NCBI GenBank assembly: GCA_021186555.1
Contig: JAJKFL010000007.1
Coordinates: 25,177,177-25,241,176 of the forward strand
Reading direction: 5' to 3'
Length of the DNA stretch: 64,000 nt
Source of the DNA: Reticulitermes speratus
Lineage: Eukaryota > Arthropoda > Insecta > Blattodea > Rhinotermitidae
Position numbers and translations under genes: made by a program. Within the stretch, counting starts at the first letter, position 1, and each line of letters begins with the position of its first letter. Under the pieces are notes generated by a model, which saw nothing but the letters and a program-made list of their open reading frames with translations, searched no databases and was not told the origin of the DNA. This document shows positions 1-10,935 of the stretch, piece by piece.

Positions 1-111
1 GCCATAATCTACTGTGTTTCAGATCACCACACGAATAATTACCAGCAGATCTACATACACAACAGACCAAGTATTATTATGTAATCGTTTTATGCAATAA
101 CGTCTGATGTT

Positions 112-152
112 CTCCCTGATGATGGACCGAAAGGGTCCGAAACATGTAGGAG
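112..152 (+). ncRNA. Hammerhead-ribozyme-like motif, best-formed copy
   Basis: A type I hammerhead fold can be read directly. Stem I is CUCC (112-115) with GGAG (149-152); the core is CUGAUGA (116-122); stem II is GGACC/GGUCC closed by a GAAAG loop; then come GAAA (139-142) and a minimal stem III C-AU-G followed by the UA cleavage dinucleotide. One extra U lies between CUGAUGA and stem II. Hammerheads with such a tiny stem III are known from Penelope-like elements and retrozymes. About 60 bp downstream, the words around 199-215 (GTGCATTTGTCGG) recur at the end of the 37.4 kb copy, so this is probably one arm of the same element. Cleavage activity is inferred, not shown. Confidence 0.7.
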
Positions 153-238
153 TGGAATGTTTTTAAATACATTATTATGAACCAGTGAAAATTAAGTGCA
201 TTTGTCGGATAATACCAACAACATTTGCTAATAATATC

Positions 239-264
239 GGGGGGGGGGGGGGGGGGGGGGGGGG
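239..264 (+). repeat. Poly-G run of 26
   Basis: Uninterrupted homopolymer of G. Long G runs recur at 25658-25680, and as C at 13767-13786. The exact length is likely to be unreliable in any assembly. Confidence 0.9.
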
Positions 265-935
265 CCTGGGCAAAAATCGACCATGGGTATTACGAACTTT
301 AATTTACGAAGGAGTTAACTTAGAAAGAGGGGGGCGATTGGTTTGGTTTTTATATCTAGAAAAAAATATTGGAGAGGCATTTCACCCCTAAGTTACGCGT
401 ATGCGGACATCTAACTTAAACTAAGGTACAGTTGTTGGAATGGACAGAAGTAAGCCACCATATAAGGGGGGAAAATAATTTATTTTGTTAACGCACGGCT
501 CTAGTCTAACTCACCTCCTGAAGTGCGGCTCACGAAGCTGGTCTACCTGGCCGCCCTTGCTATATGTAACCTTACAAACTGACAGTGTCGTTAAACACAC
601 CTCTCTCATTACTTGTTCTTTAACAGTTCATCTCCGGTGAACACTCACGGGTGTGGCGACGTAATACATATTCTGGAACAGACTGTACTTTTAATGCCAT
701 CAGAAACAACGCGTACAGTTAGTGTGCGGGCCTGCATACTGATAACGCCAAGCATAATGACCGTCCAGCCAAATCTTTGTTCCGACTTCACCCCACCTTC
801 AAACGTTCCATTACAATAGGCAGGGAAAAGGCTAGAATGTAGGTGATAGAAGTTAGTGCCAGACCGTTACCATTAAAGTGGGTAAATAAGTACTAGAACA
901 GGAGAAATGTTGTTTTTCTGGCGGGCTGGATGAAA
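265..935. other. No recognised feature
   Basis: Unique-looking sequence with only chance short frames. I see no transposon ends or coding motifs. Confidence 0.5.
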
Positions 936-1020
936 CTACAGTGAAACCTGCCTATAACGGAACGCAAGGGACCCAATTTTTTCCGTTGCAGGAAGGTTAC
1001 GTTTAACACAGGTACTTGAA
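936..1020 (+). mobile_element. Truncated pogo-like MITE end
   Basis: The stretch begins ACAGTGAAACCTGCCTATAA followed by CGGAA. The same terminal sequence appears in reverse at about 15140-15168. It is one terminal inverted repeat of a small MITE whose other end is missing, and the SINE fragment at 1041 follows. Confidence 0.45.
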
Positions 1021-1040
1021 AGTTAGGATCTTCGAGATTG

Positions 1041-1250
1041 TGCCGTTCGCTTGCTGGGATTGTGGATTCGAATCCCGCCAGGGGCATGGATGGCTTTCTC
1101 TTGTGAGTGTTGTGTGTTGTTAGGTAGAGGTCTCTGCGTCGGGCTGATCACTCGCCCTACCGATGTGGTGTGTCTGAGTGTGATCGTGAAGCCTCGACAA
1201 TGGGGAGGCCCTGGCCCACTAGGGGCTGTTGCGCCATGGAATGAAAATTA
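1041..1250 (+). mobile_element. tRNA-derived SINE, family 1, 5'-truncated
   Basis: It contains the pol III B-box-like ATTCGAATCCC near 1066-1077 and then the family body (TTGTGAGTGTTGTGTG, GTAGAGGTCTCTGCGTCGG, and a GGCCCT/AGGGGCTGTTGCGCCAT tail). The A-box half present in the copy at 61039 is missing here, so the copy is truncated in its tRNA head. Confidence 0.8.
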
Positions 1251-1699
1251 ATAATTATTGCATTCGCACACCTATGGAACTAGTACAAAAGGCAAAGCCG
1301 GTTTGCGGGCCGCAGTGTGACCATTTTTATACTGCACAAACATTTAGCCAACATCTGCGCAGACGGCATCGAATCCACCGGCTACCTTCTTTGTTAGCTC
1401 GCAATTGAAACGTAAAAAATATAACCGACTGACTGAATCGATTTTCGCTAATATTGCATGACCACTACTGTGTGCTCCCCTGCCAATCGAATGTAATATT
1501 CATGGATGGTATTTCACGTGAAATGTTAGAAAGTAAACTTTATTTTAGACATCCTGTGGTGATACTTCGTTAACAAAGTAACCTTGAAGAAAATCTACAA
1601 CCACGAGTCTAACAGTATAATTTCGATGAGCAGTCCGAAATCTGGAAGAGACTGTCCAGGAAAAGTAATAACGTGATAGTTTTTCCATTTGCTTTCCAC

Positions 1700-1890
1700 A
1701 TCGCAGTACAGCAGCCGTTCAGGATAGAAATGACGGGAAGACGAGGAAGAAGGCGTAAGCAGCTATTGGATGACCTTAAGGAAAAGAGAAGATACTGGAA
1801 ATTGAAAGAGGAAGCACTAGATCGCACCCTGTGGAGAAATCGCTTTGGAACAGGCTACGGACCTGTCGTAATACAGACTACAGAATGAAT
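1700..1890 (+). pseudogene. Non-LTR retrotransposon ORF2 C-terminal tail, family A
   Basis: The frame reads EMTGRRGRRRKQLLDDLKEK, then a W-x-LKEEALDRTLW block and ends GPVVIQTTE-stop at 1888. The same tail is found at 40290, 47276, 49020, 50866 and 57905, where longer copies also carry LYGAETWTL and the WIGHILRRN block. It is the extreme C-terminus of a LINE-type reverse transcriptase polyprotein. Everything upstream (endonuclease and RT catalytic domains) is absent. After the stop come GAATGAATGAG repeats, the start of a microsatellite-type 3' tail. It is a dead 5'-truncated insertion; the clade cannot be assigned from this tail. Confidence 0.75.
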
Positions 1891-2218
1891 GAGTCCGAAA
1901 TAAAATCCACAGTTACAGAACCCTGCCATCATAAGCACAACAGAAGTCCAACACCGGCACAAACAAAAGCCCAATCTGCCGTCTGTTAACGCAGTATCTC
2001 CTTACGACAAATTTTAATGTTAACTTTTAACGCCTAGCTACAAACAGCCACAGTTATTCAAGTACAGACTGATTTTGTGGTGGACTTCAGAGAGTTTTTA
2101 TTTCCTGTAGGAGCGTTTAAGGTTTTGTTTTCAAAATATATTTATAAAAATGGCCCTGAGTCATAACCTTCTCGACAATCGAATGAGTACAGACCGATCT
2201 TTGCTTTCACCCGCAGGA

Positions 2219-3056
2219 TATTCAAATATAAGTGGCGTGATAAACAAGTCGCACATTTTCACTATAAGGGTATTCAGATCGAAGTGACGTGATAAAAAAA
2301 TTCACGAATTTTAATAAGCAGAGTATTCAGATAAAAGTGACGTGACAAATAAATCACGAGTTTTCACAATCAGGGTATTCAGATCGAAGTGACGTGATAA
2401 ATAATTCACGAATTTTAACAAGCAGTGTATTCAGATAAAAGTGGCGTGATAAATAATTCACGAATTTTAACAAGCAGAGTATTCAGAAAAAACTGACGTG
2501 ACAAATAATTCACGAGTTTTCACGGTCAGGGTATTCAGATAAAAGTGACGTGACAAATAAATCACGAGTTTTCACAATCAGGATATTCAGATCGAAGTGA
2601 CGTGATAAATAATTCACGAATTTTAACAAGCAGAGTATTCAGATAAAACTGACGTGATAAAGAATTCACGAGTTTTCACGGTCAGGGTATTCAGATAAAA
2701 GTGACGTGACAAATACTCGTAATTCACGACTTTTCACAATCAGGGTATTCAGATGCAAGTGGCGTGATAAATAATTCACGAATTTTAACAAGCAGAGTAT
2801 TCAGATAATACTGACGTGATAAATAATTCACGAGTTTTCACAATTCAGATTGAAGTGGGGTGATAACAAAAATTCACGACTTTCAACAAGCAGAGCATTC
2901 AGATAAATGTGGCGTGATAAAAAAAAATTCACGAATTTCAACAAGCAGAGTATTCAGATAAAAGTGACACGCTAAAGAACTCACGAAATTTCAGAAGGAC
3001 GGTATTCATATAAAAGTGATACGATATTAAGACTGCACGAATTTTCAAAAAACAGA
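2219..3056 (+). repeat. Minisatellite of about 53 bp, about 15-16 copies
   Basis: The unit starts TATTCAGATAAAAGTGACGT and recurs every 52-53 bp (2271, 2324, 2376, 2429 and on). Two variants alternate irregularly: one ends ACGAATTTTAACAAGCAGA and one ends ACGAGTTTTCACAATCAGGG. Edge copies are more diverged. Almost every unit carries TGACGTGA, a CRE/ATF-like word. Confidence 0.95.
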
Positions 3057-3493
3057 GCACAGAAGTGCACTGTCAGCTGGCCTACCTCACAAATCAGCCT
3101 ACACAACACTGCCTGACTGACATGATGCCGATTATTATCAATGGCAGATTGAAAGGGACAGATCAGTTCAGCAATCCTCGTCAACCAATATTTGACGTAC
3201 TCCTCGGATCAACAAGACGCCGCCACGCCACCATCTTTACTTTCACTTCGTATTTCCGCGTGTTGCACTATTACATGGCCGTTCGAGTGTAATGTCGTAT
3301 ATGGAAATGGCTGGAAGTCAGTTTGTCGAGTTGTTTGTTACAGCATTCCACAAATCCCAGGGACGCAGCACAGTGGTCACACTGCCCAGACGTGCTTCCC
3401 ATTCGTGAGGGCTCCTGCTAAACAAACAATTGCCACATATTCACCCTTTTCCACCTCCTGTGAACATGCATGCCCTCTCGTAACCCCGGTACA
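3057..3493. other. No recognised feature
   Basis: Unassigned sequence between the minisatellite and a dispersed repeat; only chance frames. Confidence 0.4.
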
Positions 3494-3861
3494 GCGCACG
3501 TACTGATACTGACTGAGGAATCTGCAGTTGACCTTGACAGTTGTTTTACCCTGGGAAAAGCCCACCGTGCATTATTTGAAACAAGTGACTCATGTAATCC
3601 AGTTACAAATACATTCGGTTGAAGTGCAGTCGCGTTTTGTATGTGACATAACGAGTTATTTTGTGTAGTGTTCTGTGTGGTTAGAACTGTGCATAAATTT
3701 TACTTTAGGCTTGTTATAAACGGAACACCTAACAGATAAAGAAGGTCATGCAGTGATAGAGACTTATGTTTTTTTAAAGGATCTATATGTTTTCCCCCGA
3801 CCGTTGACGTGAGTGTTCAGGGGCTCTACCCACGCTGTGCAAGTCAGCTGCATTCTCTTGA
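3494..3861 (+). repeat. Dispersed repeat, partner of 30940-31385 in inverse orientation
   Basis: Shared words include GCAGTTGACCTTG, TGCATAAATTTTACTTTAG, CATGCAGTGATAG and CTCTACCCACGCTGTGCA. The partner on the minus strand runs on into an ATG-type microsatellite tail (TGATGATGGTGATG), so the family is probably the 3' end of a non-LTR retrotransposon. No protein family is recognised. Confidence 0.6.
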
Positions 3862-4148
3862 GTAAAGATCTGTAAGTCTGTACTTAGCGCTTCAGTACCA
3901 ATGGAAAGCACTCTGGGGACGCATCTCCTAAAGTGCGCTGTTCCAAATTTACACACTTAATTGGTGCTGAACCTCTGACCAAAGGATCAAACGTAATACC
4001 CAAAAATTCTGTCCCTACCTAAAAAAAAATACATTTCCTTTACAAATCCCAACCACTTAATGACGTGTAGAGAAACAATCGCTAAAGAACCAATAAGTAC
4101 CCGTGATACACGACATATACTCGTATTTACTACACACACAACCTTGCA

Positions 4149-4191
4149 CAGCCTGATGGTGGCTTAATTAAAGAGCCGAAACATGTAGCTG
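4149..4191 (+). ncRNA. Hammerhead-like motif, core-damaged copy
   Basis: Stem I is CAGC/GCUG, stem II is GGCU/AGCC, and GAAAC-AU-GUA is intact. The core reads CUGAUGG, so the last invariant A is a G and this copy should be inactive. TTTGACGGATACG follows downstream, resembling the conserved 3' end of the intact elements. Confidence 0.6.
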
Positions 4192-4543
4192 TTTTTACGT
4201 TCTCTGTATGAAATATATGTTATGTTTGACGGATACGTATTGGTTCTTGATATATTTGGTACAACGGGATGAGTCACGTTACGTGAAATAATTGCTGACA
4301 AGTACTACGAAAACCCACGACTACAGTGTGTGCGCAAAATACAAAGCTGTTTGATGTTTAAGCAATTTGAGTTATTAATGTGCTTGAAGGGGTTCACTAC
4401 GAAGTGTCTACTGCTTAAAGCGAATCAACACTATTACAGTCACAACACTAACCAAACAAAATGGCAGTACCGAAGGAGCACTACGAATATTGCACACAAA
4501 TCGTCTTTCGCATGAGAAATGAAAACGTGAAGTTGTCACTGTG
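4192..4543. other. No recognised feature
   Basis: Only short unassigned frames. Confidence 0.4.
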
Positions 4544-4700
4544 CACCCCATGAAGGCGTATGGAGGGCTGGAGGTTTGACCACTCATTAACCTCGACACT
4601 AGGCGGTGGAGTGGTCTGCTTCACACCCCAGAGAAACCCATCAGATTGGGTGGGCCCTAGTGCCCGTCTGGGAGCTTTGGAAAGAGGAAGAGACGTTTAA
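4544..4700 (-). mobile_element. SINE family 2 fragment
   Basis: It has the family words CCATGAAGGCGTATGGAG, TTAACCTCGACACTAGGCGG, CACACCCCAGAG and GTGGGCCCTAG in the order seen in the full copy at 27354-27604. The tRNA head is missing. Confidence 0.6.
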
Positions 4701-4737
4701 AAAAATTTCCCACGTTCTGCCCACACAGTGCATTTGT

Positions 4738-4800
4738 GTTTTGAATGGTTCTCAGAACAAACAGCGACTATTTCCCTATAAGCATTAACTGGTTGGTTTC
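4738..4800 (+). repeat. Partial copy of the 114-bp repeat
   Basis: TTCTCAGAACAAACAGCGA, then CATTAACTGGTTGGTTT, matches the first half of the unit tandemly arrayed at 21385-21722. The second half (AACTGAGACGGAGTGTGTTT, then the CGGTACGAACTG word) is found separately at 5328-5370. Confidence 0.6.
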
Positions 4801-5370
4801 CGGGAGTGATCGAAAAATTGCAAAAAAGCTACTATTAGCTTCGTCATGTCTGTCCGCGTCCGCATGGAACTCGGCTCCCACTGGACAGATTGTCATCCAA
4901 TTTGATATTTCAGTATTTTTCAAGAATCTGTCGAGAAAATTCAAGTTTCATTAAAATATGGCAAGAATAAAAGGTACTGTATATGAACTGAGGACCTACG
5001 TACATATATAATAATATCTCGCTGAATTTTTTTTTACAATGAGAAATGTTTCAGACAAAATTTATAGAGAAAATCAAAACACACATTTTATGTTTAATAA
5101 CCTTATTTCCGAAGATCGTGCCGTTTATGAGATAATGTGGAAAAATATGGTAGAGCCAGACAGGCCACAGATGACAATATAATACGGCGCATGCACTTTC
5201 CATGCTGGATAACTAAGGCTACAGACACACACTCAGAATATGTAATACTTATTGCTTTTCCACGGCAACAATGGTTACGCGAACGCGCTTCAATGTTACT
5301 TTTATACTTACACTGCCTGTGTTGTTATAACTGAGACGGAGTGTGTTTACTGCGCGGTACGAACTGAATA

Positions 5371-6214
5371 TTGGAATATACTTCAGGTTATTCATAGAAC
5401 AGACCATAAAATTCCTCAGTTACTGTTAGGGTTCCTTATGGCTACAACAGTCTTCTAAATTGGAGGGGGCGTCACAAATACTTCCGACGAATCCACTAAC
5501 TTCTGACTACTCTGAGGATGGAAGCAGCATGATCCCCCGAAACGTTGATAACCACCTACCCGACCAAAAGATGTGACAAACCAGAAAACAGAATTCAAAT
5601 CCCGAAATATCGATTCCACGAAAACCTGAAATCTCTCTGGCTAATAGCGTTGATACAAAAATGTGTTCAAAAATCGGTTTAAAATGTAAATTAAGTTTAA
5701 TACTACACTTGTTATATTCTGAACATCTACTCAACCTACGGAAATGGAAAACAATTCACATTCGGCCCGGAATTTTAATTCGAAATCCAGGAAATCATAC
5801 GCGCTTTCGTTATTAATGAATATGAGAAACGATTCTGACAACCAATGACTAAAAGAACAGCGCCATAAATATGTATTTCAGACCACTTATCTTGTATGTA
5901 AAGTTGACTCATGTGACCTGTATAAACAACGCTTAAAACAATGGATTCGTATTCATGAAACCAGGTATAAACACTGGAACACACGGCCACCTTGAAGAGT
6001 TTCATAAGAAGTTTACCTCGTCGTACATAAATTTCGTATAAAAATGTACGGTAGGTGAAGTGGCAGCACCATATAATGAAGAATTATGTTTCTAATAATG
6101 ATCCACAAAGTGGAGCTGAGGACAATAATTTGACTTCAGGGGGAGGAGCAACTAGAAGATGGTGAAAAATACGTAATGAGAAGTTCATGACTTGCACTCA
6201 ACACCACATACTAT
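5371..6214. other. Mostly unassigned; one hairpin of the second family
   Basis: At 5511-5552 CTGAGGATGG, later CCCCCGAAACG, resembles the CTGAAGATGG/CCGAAACG hairpin family discussed for 53.2-54.0 kb. Nothing else is recognised. Confidence 0.3.
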
Positions 6215-6385
6215 TAGGGTAATTAAACCGAGGGCATTGAATTGGGCAGGACATGTAGCAAGCATGAAATAAATGGGCATACAAGGTTTTGATGTAAAAA
6301 TCTCAAGGAGAGAGACGGCACGTAAGACCAAGAAGAAGAAGAAGAAGAGATGATAAAAATTGGAGTGCAGATGGAGTCACATGAC
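6215..6385 (+). pseudogene. Non-LTR retrotransposon tail, family B, remnant
   Basis: The translation contains LNWAGHVASM and, further on, a basic RPRRRRRRDD stretch. This matches the common LINE tail in which W-x-GHVARM is followed by a glycine-rich RP-x-GRPRRRW block and a W-x-NLAQDRD-x-W segment. The frame is broken by stops. A run of GAAGAAGAAGAAGAA within the basic block is part of the degeneration. Confidence 0.45.
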
Positions 6386-7147
6386 TCGGGATCTTGCGCA
6401 CACAATCCGAAACTTTCGTGTTCCATAAAAATCTGACATTTTTCTTGACTGGGTGAGCAACTATTAGGTTGCCAAGAGGGAATCTACTCCACGGAATTGG
6501 TTAGTTATGTCTGTATCACAGCGTTAAGTTTCACCATGAGATACCTCCTTAAAAACCGGTACATGGAATTAGTTACTTAGACCTGTATCAATTTTTTTCG
6601 TGTTTGGAAAACGTAGTTGATATAATGCGTATCCCAAAAGGGCAAAACTATACTTTACATCACACCATGTTGACAAGTCATCACGGCTGTCTGCGTTCGG
6701 GCACGCATCAACATCGTCCATCAGCAATTTCTGAATTCCCCAAGAACACAAATTCCCATAAACACACTACAAAAACAAAAGCACTCCTATAAATACCACA
6801 GTGATCTAAAAATTCGTCACTCGTAGTATGGATTTAGCGTGTAACTACGGAACTAAATAACGAACTGGGAGAACAGTGTCCTTGACATCGTACTGACAGG
6901 CCGCCACAACGTCCTGTCATCAGCCACTTGAATCCAATCCATACCCTTACATCCTTACGACACAATACGTCAAGACCGTAATATTTCATTAGTATTGTGC
7001 GGCGAGAAATTGCTATCCTCCGTAACTCCAAGTTAAGAGGGCAAACCTTTGCCGACTGCCCGCCTCCGTGTCAAGTTAAAGCTACACAACGTAACTACAT
7101 ATCCTAGGTTTCTTCGTATGTCTTAGTACCAAATCCAGTCCTTGACC
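6386..7147. other. No recognised feature
   Basis: Unassigned sequence up to the hAT insertion; only chance frames. Confidence 0.4.
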
Positions 7148-7155
7148 CTTTAGGG

Positions 7156-7642
7156 CAGTGGTTCCCAAAGTGGGCGGTACCGCCCCCCTGGGGGGCGGTG
7201 GGATTACCGAGGTGGGCGCTAATAGGTAGGAGAGGTGGAAGGGAGCGCTGTTATTACCACAGGGGGGCGCTAGTAGACAAGTAGTGCATTTATTTTTGTA
7301 ATAAAATTCAAATAAAGTAATTTTTGTGTTAAAAATAAAAAATGAACTAAATATCTTAGTATTTTAATTTATGAATCTTATTCAAGCACATATTATTTTT
7401 TTAATAAACTATTGCTAGATGAATTATTGTTCATCATAAAAATATAATAAATTTTAATTTATTAATTAACACATAAAACATTAAGTTTAACTATTATAAT
7501 TTTATTTAAACGATTTTTTAAATATAAAATAAAAGTGGAAACAAAAAAGCACATTTATGTTTTTTAAAGAAGGTAGGGGGGCGCTGTGGGTGTGTATATG
7601 GAACCAAGGGGGCGGTGGACCGAAAAAGTTTGGGAACCACTG
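7156..7642. mobile_element. hAT-type MITE with 8-bp TSD
   Basis: Terminal inverted repeats begin CAGTGGTTCCCAAAGTGGGC and end AAGTTTGGGAACCACTG. The flanks CTTTAGGG (7148-7155 and 7643-7650) are a perfect 8-bp target duplication, diagnostic of hAT. The interior is AT-rich and non-coding, with GGGGGCGCTGTTAT-like GC-rich subterminal blocks. A closely similar copy lies at 52303-52780. Confidence 0.93.
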
Positions 7643-7767
7643 CTTTAGGGCCTAGTGGTAACTACATGTATGCCTACCGCCAGTTTACCACCGAAAATTC
7701 TGCATGCTGTTCGAGTATTCATACAACACGTATGATTCTTAAAATAAGCATCCACTGTTCCCGTATA

Positions 7768-8076
7768 TAGACACTCCTCGACTTACGCAACAGTTACGTT
7801 GGGGGAAGTCCGGTGCAGGTCGCAATGGGGCACACACAGTCTATTGTATGTGTATGTACAAGGCAGTCCAGCTGGAAGCCGACCTCCAGCACACTGGAAC
7901 CTGATCGGCCGCAGCATGACCGCCCCGCGGCCTATGTTATCGCCCAGCAGTATTCTTCTGCCACTTTCGTCTCATTGTGTTTTCATTCCCGCAAGGGAAA
8001 ATTCGGAGCGTTTCAAAAATTTTATTATTTCCTTTTTACTTGTTTTTTTAAACTGCGCTAAGTCGGGGAGCGTCTG
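7768..8076 (+). mobile_element. Tigger/pogo-type MITE
   Basis: The ends are TAGACACTCCTCGACTTACG and CTAAGTCGGGGAGCGTCTG, inside TA dinucleotides. The interior includes CGCCCAGCAGTATT and TCTCATTGTGTTTTCATTCC, shared with copies at 12064-12382 and 61739-62077 (the last inverted). The TA target and the CTCCTCGACTTACG-like TIR fit pogo/Tigger elements. No coding capacity. Confidence 0.8.
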
Positions 8077-8496
8077 TATGGCACTCACCAACTGGTCTTT
8101 CTAATGGTTACTTACACCCGTGTTCTCTGTGAGGTACGAACTGAATCTTTATATGCAATGCATATTTATTTGTGTTCAAAGGCTCACTGACACTCGCAGT
8201 TCCCATTCTTTCCCCAGTGTCAGAGAATGCTAATCGGTCAGAGAAAGTAACGCGTGAAATTAGTTTTATTGATCTTACCAAAAGCCACACGCCTGCCTTT
8301 AAGATCAATTTTAAACTATGAAACTCATCCATCTATTCCTAGGTCTACCAAATTCCGGTTTTCTGACCAATTTTACTAATGGAGTTATCCATCCCGTCCG
8401 TGTTACCTGCCCGTAGACATTATCTTCCTCTATTTCTTTCTTTCTTTCTTAGCCTTGACGTCTGTCTACCTACTCATTATAGATGTAGAGGGTTAT
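8077..8496. other. No recognised feature
   Basis: Contains a short TTTCTTTCTTTCTTT tract near 8432-8449; otherwise unassigned. Confidence 0.4.
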
Positions 8497-8702
8497 TGTT
8501 GCACCTGATCACACACAGACACACCACACTCGGTAGGACTCCTCTGGACAAGTGATCAGTCCGAAACAGAGATCTCTACCTGACAACTCACAACACTCAC
8601 AAGAGACAGACATCCAGGCCCCCGGCGGGATTCGAACCCGCAATCCCAGCAAGCGAGCAGCCGTAGAACCACGCCTTAGACCGCGCGGCCACTGGGATCG
8701 GC
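8497..8702 (-). mobile_element. SINE family 1
   Basis: Read on the minus strand, the tRNA-like head GGCCGCGCGGTCTAAGGCG and the B box GGTTCGAATCCC (here CGGGTTCGAATCCCG) precede the family body. The A-box word resembles leucine or serine tRNAs. The 3' tail is shorter than in the copy at 13173. Confidence 0.85.
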
Positions 8703-9075
8703 CTTCCTCTACTTTATCTTTCAAACTGTACGTGATGACGAGTAGAAATTACAGAAATCCGCATTATAAACTTTCCTTCGTCTTCGCTACGAAGTCAAAA
8801 CATCTCTCCCTTACTTTCTTAACTCAGAATGAGAGAATGCTGCATATCCTCATCTCAGAAGGCTAAAACAGAGTCGACCAAAGGAGACACGTCTTAAGTT
8901 TACATAGGCCTACATGTATATAACGCGGAAACTGGAAGCACGTAACATCCAGACATCGACAGGATAATCTAACAGTTACTGATCATGTCAGTCGTTATGG
9001 AGAGGGCAGTGAACAAAAAAACTAATGTCGAGTGTAAGAACGCGTCCCGCGATATTTACATACCAATGGTAATAT
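8703..9075. other. No recognised feature
   Basis: Unassigned sequence. Confidence 0.35.
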
Positions 9076-9170
9076 ACAGGGTGTTCCATGAAATGTCTCC
9101 CAATTTCAGGATATTATATGATTCATTTTTGAGTAATAAATTGCTGTATCACCATGTACGCATATCAACC
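9076..9170 (+). mobile_element. Solitary transposon end (CAGGGTGTTCC)
   Basis: TA then CAGGGTGTTCCATGAAATG is a terminus of the kind seen on the element at 24151-24718. No matching second end lies nearby. Confidence 0.35.
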
Positions 9171-9178
9171 ATTACATA

Positions 9179-9967
9179 CAGGTAGCCCTCGGTTTACGAC
9201 GGGGTTCCGTTCCTGACGGAACTGTCGCAAACACAATCGGTGTAAAATGAACCTAATTATATAACGTAAGTCGATGGGAAGGCGATGAGTTACGTTCCAG
9301 GCCCCTCTCAAAATTGACATAAGTAATATAATATTATCATACTTAAATCTCTGAAAAGAATGCTATGAATGTAAAAACAGCATTTTTAGTAATATAAATC
9401 AATTAAATGTAATAAAGTATAAAATAACCAAATTAATTTTTATTAAATAAAAAAATTAAATTTTGTACATTTACTGTGGTATGTTCGAAGCCCAGAACGA
9501 AAGTTTTTGTAAGCGGCATTGTAAGGTCCCTGCACTGATATTTTTTGACAGTGGCGTAATGCAGAGATTGTACTGCTCTGATGACGTCTGTGGTTGAGGA
9601 TCTTCCCTTTCTTGAAGAAAGCTTGCAGCGTTCACTGTCGAGGTTTCCTTTCTTTCTTTCTTTGAGAATCTCAGAATAAGGGCCAATGGATACCATTACG
9701 TTGCTTTTCACTTCCGCACTTCGCTCCCAGTCGTCGTCAGTCTCACAGAGATCATCAGTGAGGGTCTCCATGGATGAAATGATGCTCTGTAGATCACTTG
9801 TTTTCATAGATTTTAGAGGAGGCGCTTCATATTTTTCTTTCTCCTCCTCCTCGCGAATTTTAAAATTTTGTATAGTCTTTTAAAATATTTTTTGGCATTC
9901 TGGTTTCAAAACCGTCGTTATTGTGAATCGTCGCAAAACAAACTGTCGTAAACCCGAGGGATATTTG
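9179..9967 (-). mobile_element. Deleted Tigger/pogo element with coding remnant
   Basis: Terminal repeats CAGGTAGCCCTCGGTTTACG and CGTAAACCCGAGGGATATTT lie inside TA dinucleotides (9177-9178, 9968-9969). At 789 bp it is far shorter than an autonomous Tigger. On the minus strand, 9433-9807 holds a 124-residue frame with an acidic start (SSMETLTDDLCETDDDWE) and HYATVKKYQ. That position and acidic composition would fit the C-terminal tail of a Tigger-type transposase, but no catalytic motif is present and the identity is inferred from the terminal repeats. It sits 30 bp from another pogo-like MITE. Confidence 0.75.
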
Positions 9968-9997
9968 TATATGTAAATACGTACGTATATATGTATA

Positions 9998-10173
9998 CAG
10001 AGTCGAACCCGGTTATAACGACATCGGCTTATGCGACACCTCGTCTATAGCGTCAGATATTCTGTGGTGCCATTAATTCCTCACTGTTAACCATAACCAT
10101 ATACACCTCGGTTATAACAACGCTCGTTTATAACGACACAAAATATTCAGTCCCTTTCATGACGTTATAACAG
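9998..10173. mobile_element. 176-bp pogo-like MITE
   Basis: Ends CAGAGTCGAACCCGGTTATA and GTTATAACAGAGTTCGACTG are flanked by TA on both sides (9996-9997, 10174-10175). The subterminal motif CGGTTATAACRACRCTCGTTT repeats the TIR. No coding capacity. Confidence 0.8.
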
Positions 10174-10175
10174 AG

Positions 10176-10935
10176 TTCGACTGTATTTTACACATAACTA
10201 AATCATTTGATAGGCAGCACCTTAAAACAGCCAACATTCACTTTATTTGACACAATTTTCTATTCTCAGCGCACAGACCCACAACTTATCATTTGGTTCT
10301 ACACAACCGCAGCAGTTGATACACAGTCGTAAATTTACCGACCATCACTCACCAGTCAGCTTGCTTCACGTTCTTGTTCTATGACATAATGAGCACAATA
10401 TCAGTCAGTCTCAGGGGCTTCTTTTCTAAATATATAAATGTGAATTTGGGTTCCCGATATACAATTTCATTAGGCTGGGTTCAAACAGACAGTCAAGTGA
10501 TGCTTCCCACGCACAACTGTCAGTTTACACGTCACTTACTGCACAAAGAATTACTCAGCGGTGTACGCTTCTAAAGCTTTACTAGCAAAAGCAAGCTGCA
10601 TTATCGACAGAACAAACTACGGGCCTGATGTATCAATTTGTATACAACTGTTTGTTACTGTCTTGTCATTTTATGGAGGCCGCAATGTGTCGACTGCGCA
10701 GCGCTGTGTCTCACTCCCAACTTCTCTCTCTCAGGGAGTGTGTGGGTCAGTCTACTGACGACTGCATACGAGAAAGGCCACAGATTTAGCGATCGATAAC
10801 GGTCAATGTTTTCTAACAGCCCTGTAGCTACGCGTCAATACCGCTCCTTGCGATACGGACATCCCGAGAGGTGAGGATCTCCAGGCGGTGACTATATAGA
10901 CTACGGTATTATACGATGTGACGCCGTGTAGTATG
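10176..10935. other. No recognised feature
   Basis: Unassigned, only chance frames. Confidence 0.4.

Noticed and set aside
5511..5552. Further hammerhead copy
   Set aside because: CUGAGGA and GAAAC are present but the loop reads GUUGA, stem I does not pair, and the flanks fit the second hairpin family.
8509..8724. Protein-coding frames reading SVSCECCVLLGRGLC and similar
   Set aside because: These frames recur wherever SINE family 1 is inserted; they are translations of the SINE body.
9686..9883. Plus-strand frame over the Tigger remnant
   Set aside because: It is the antisense of the acidic minus-strand frame; serine-rich only for that reason.
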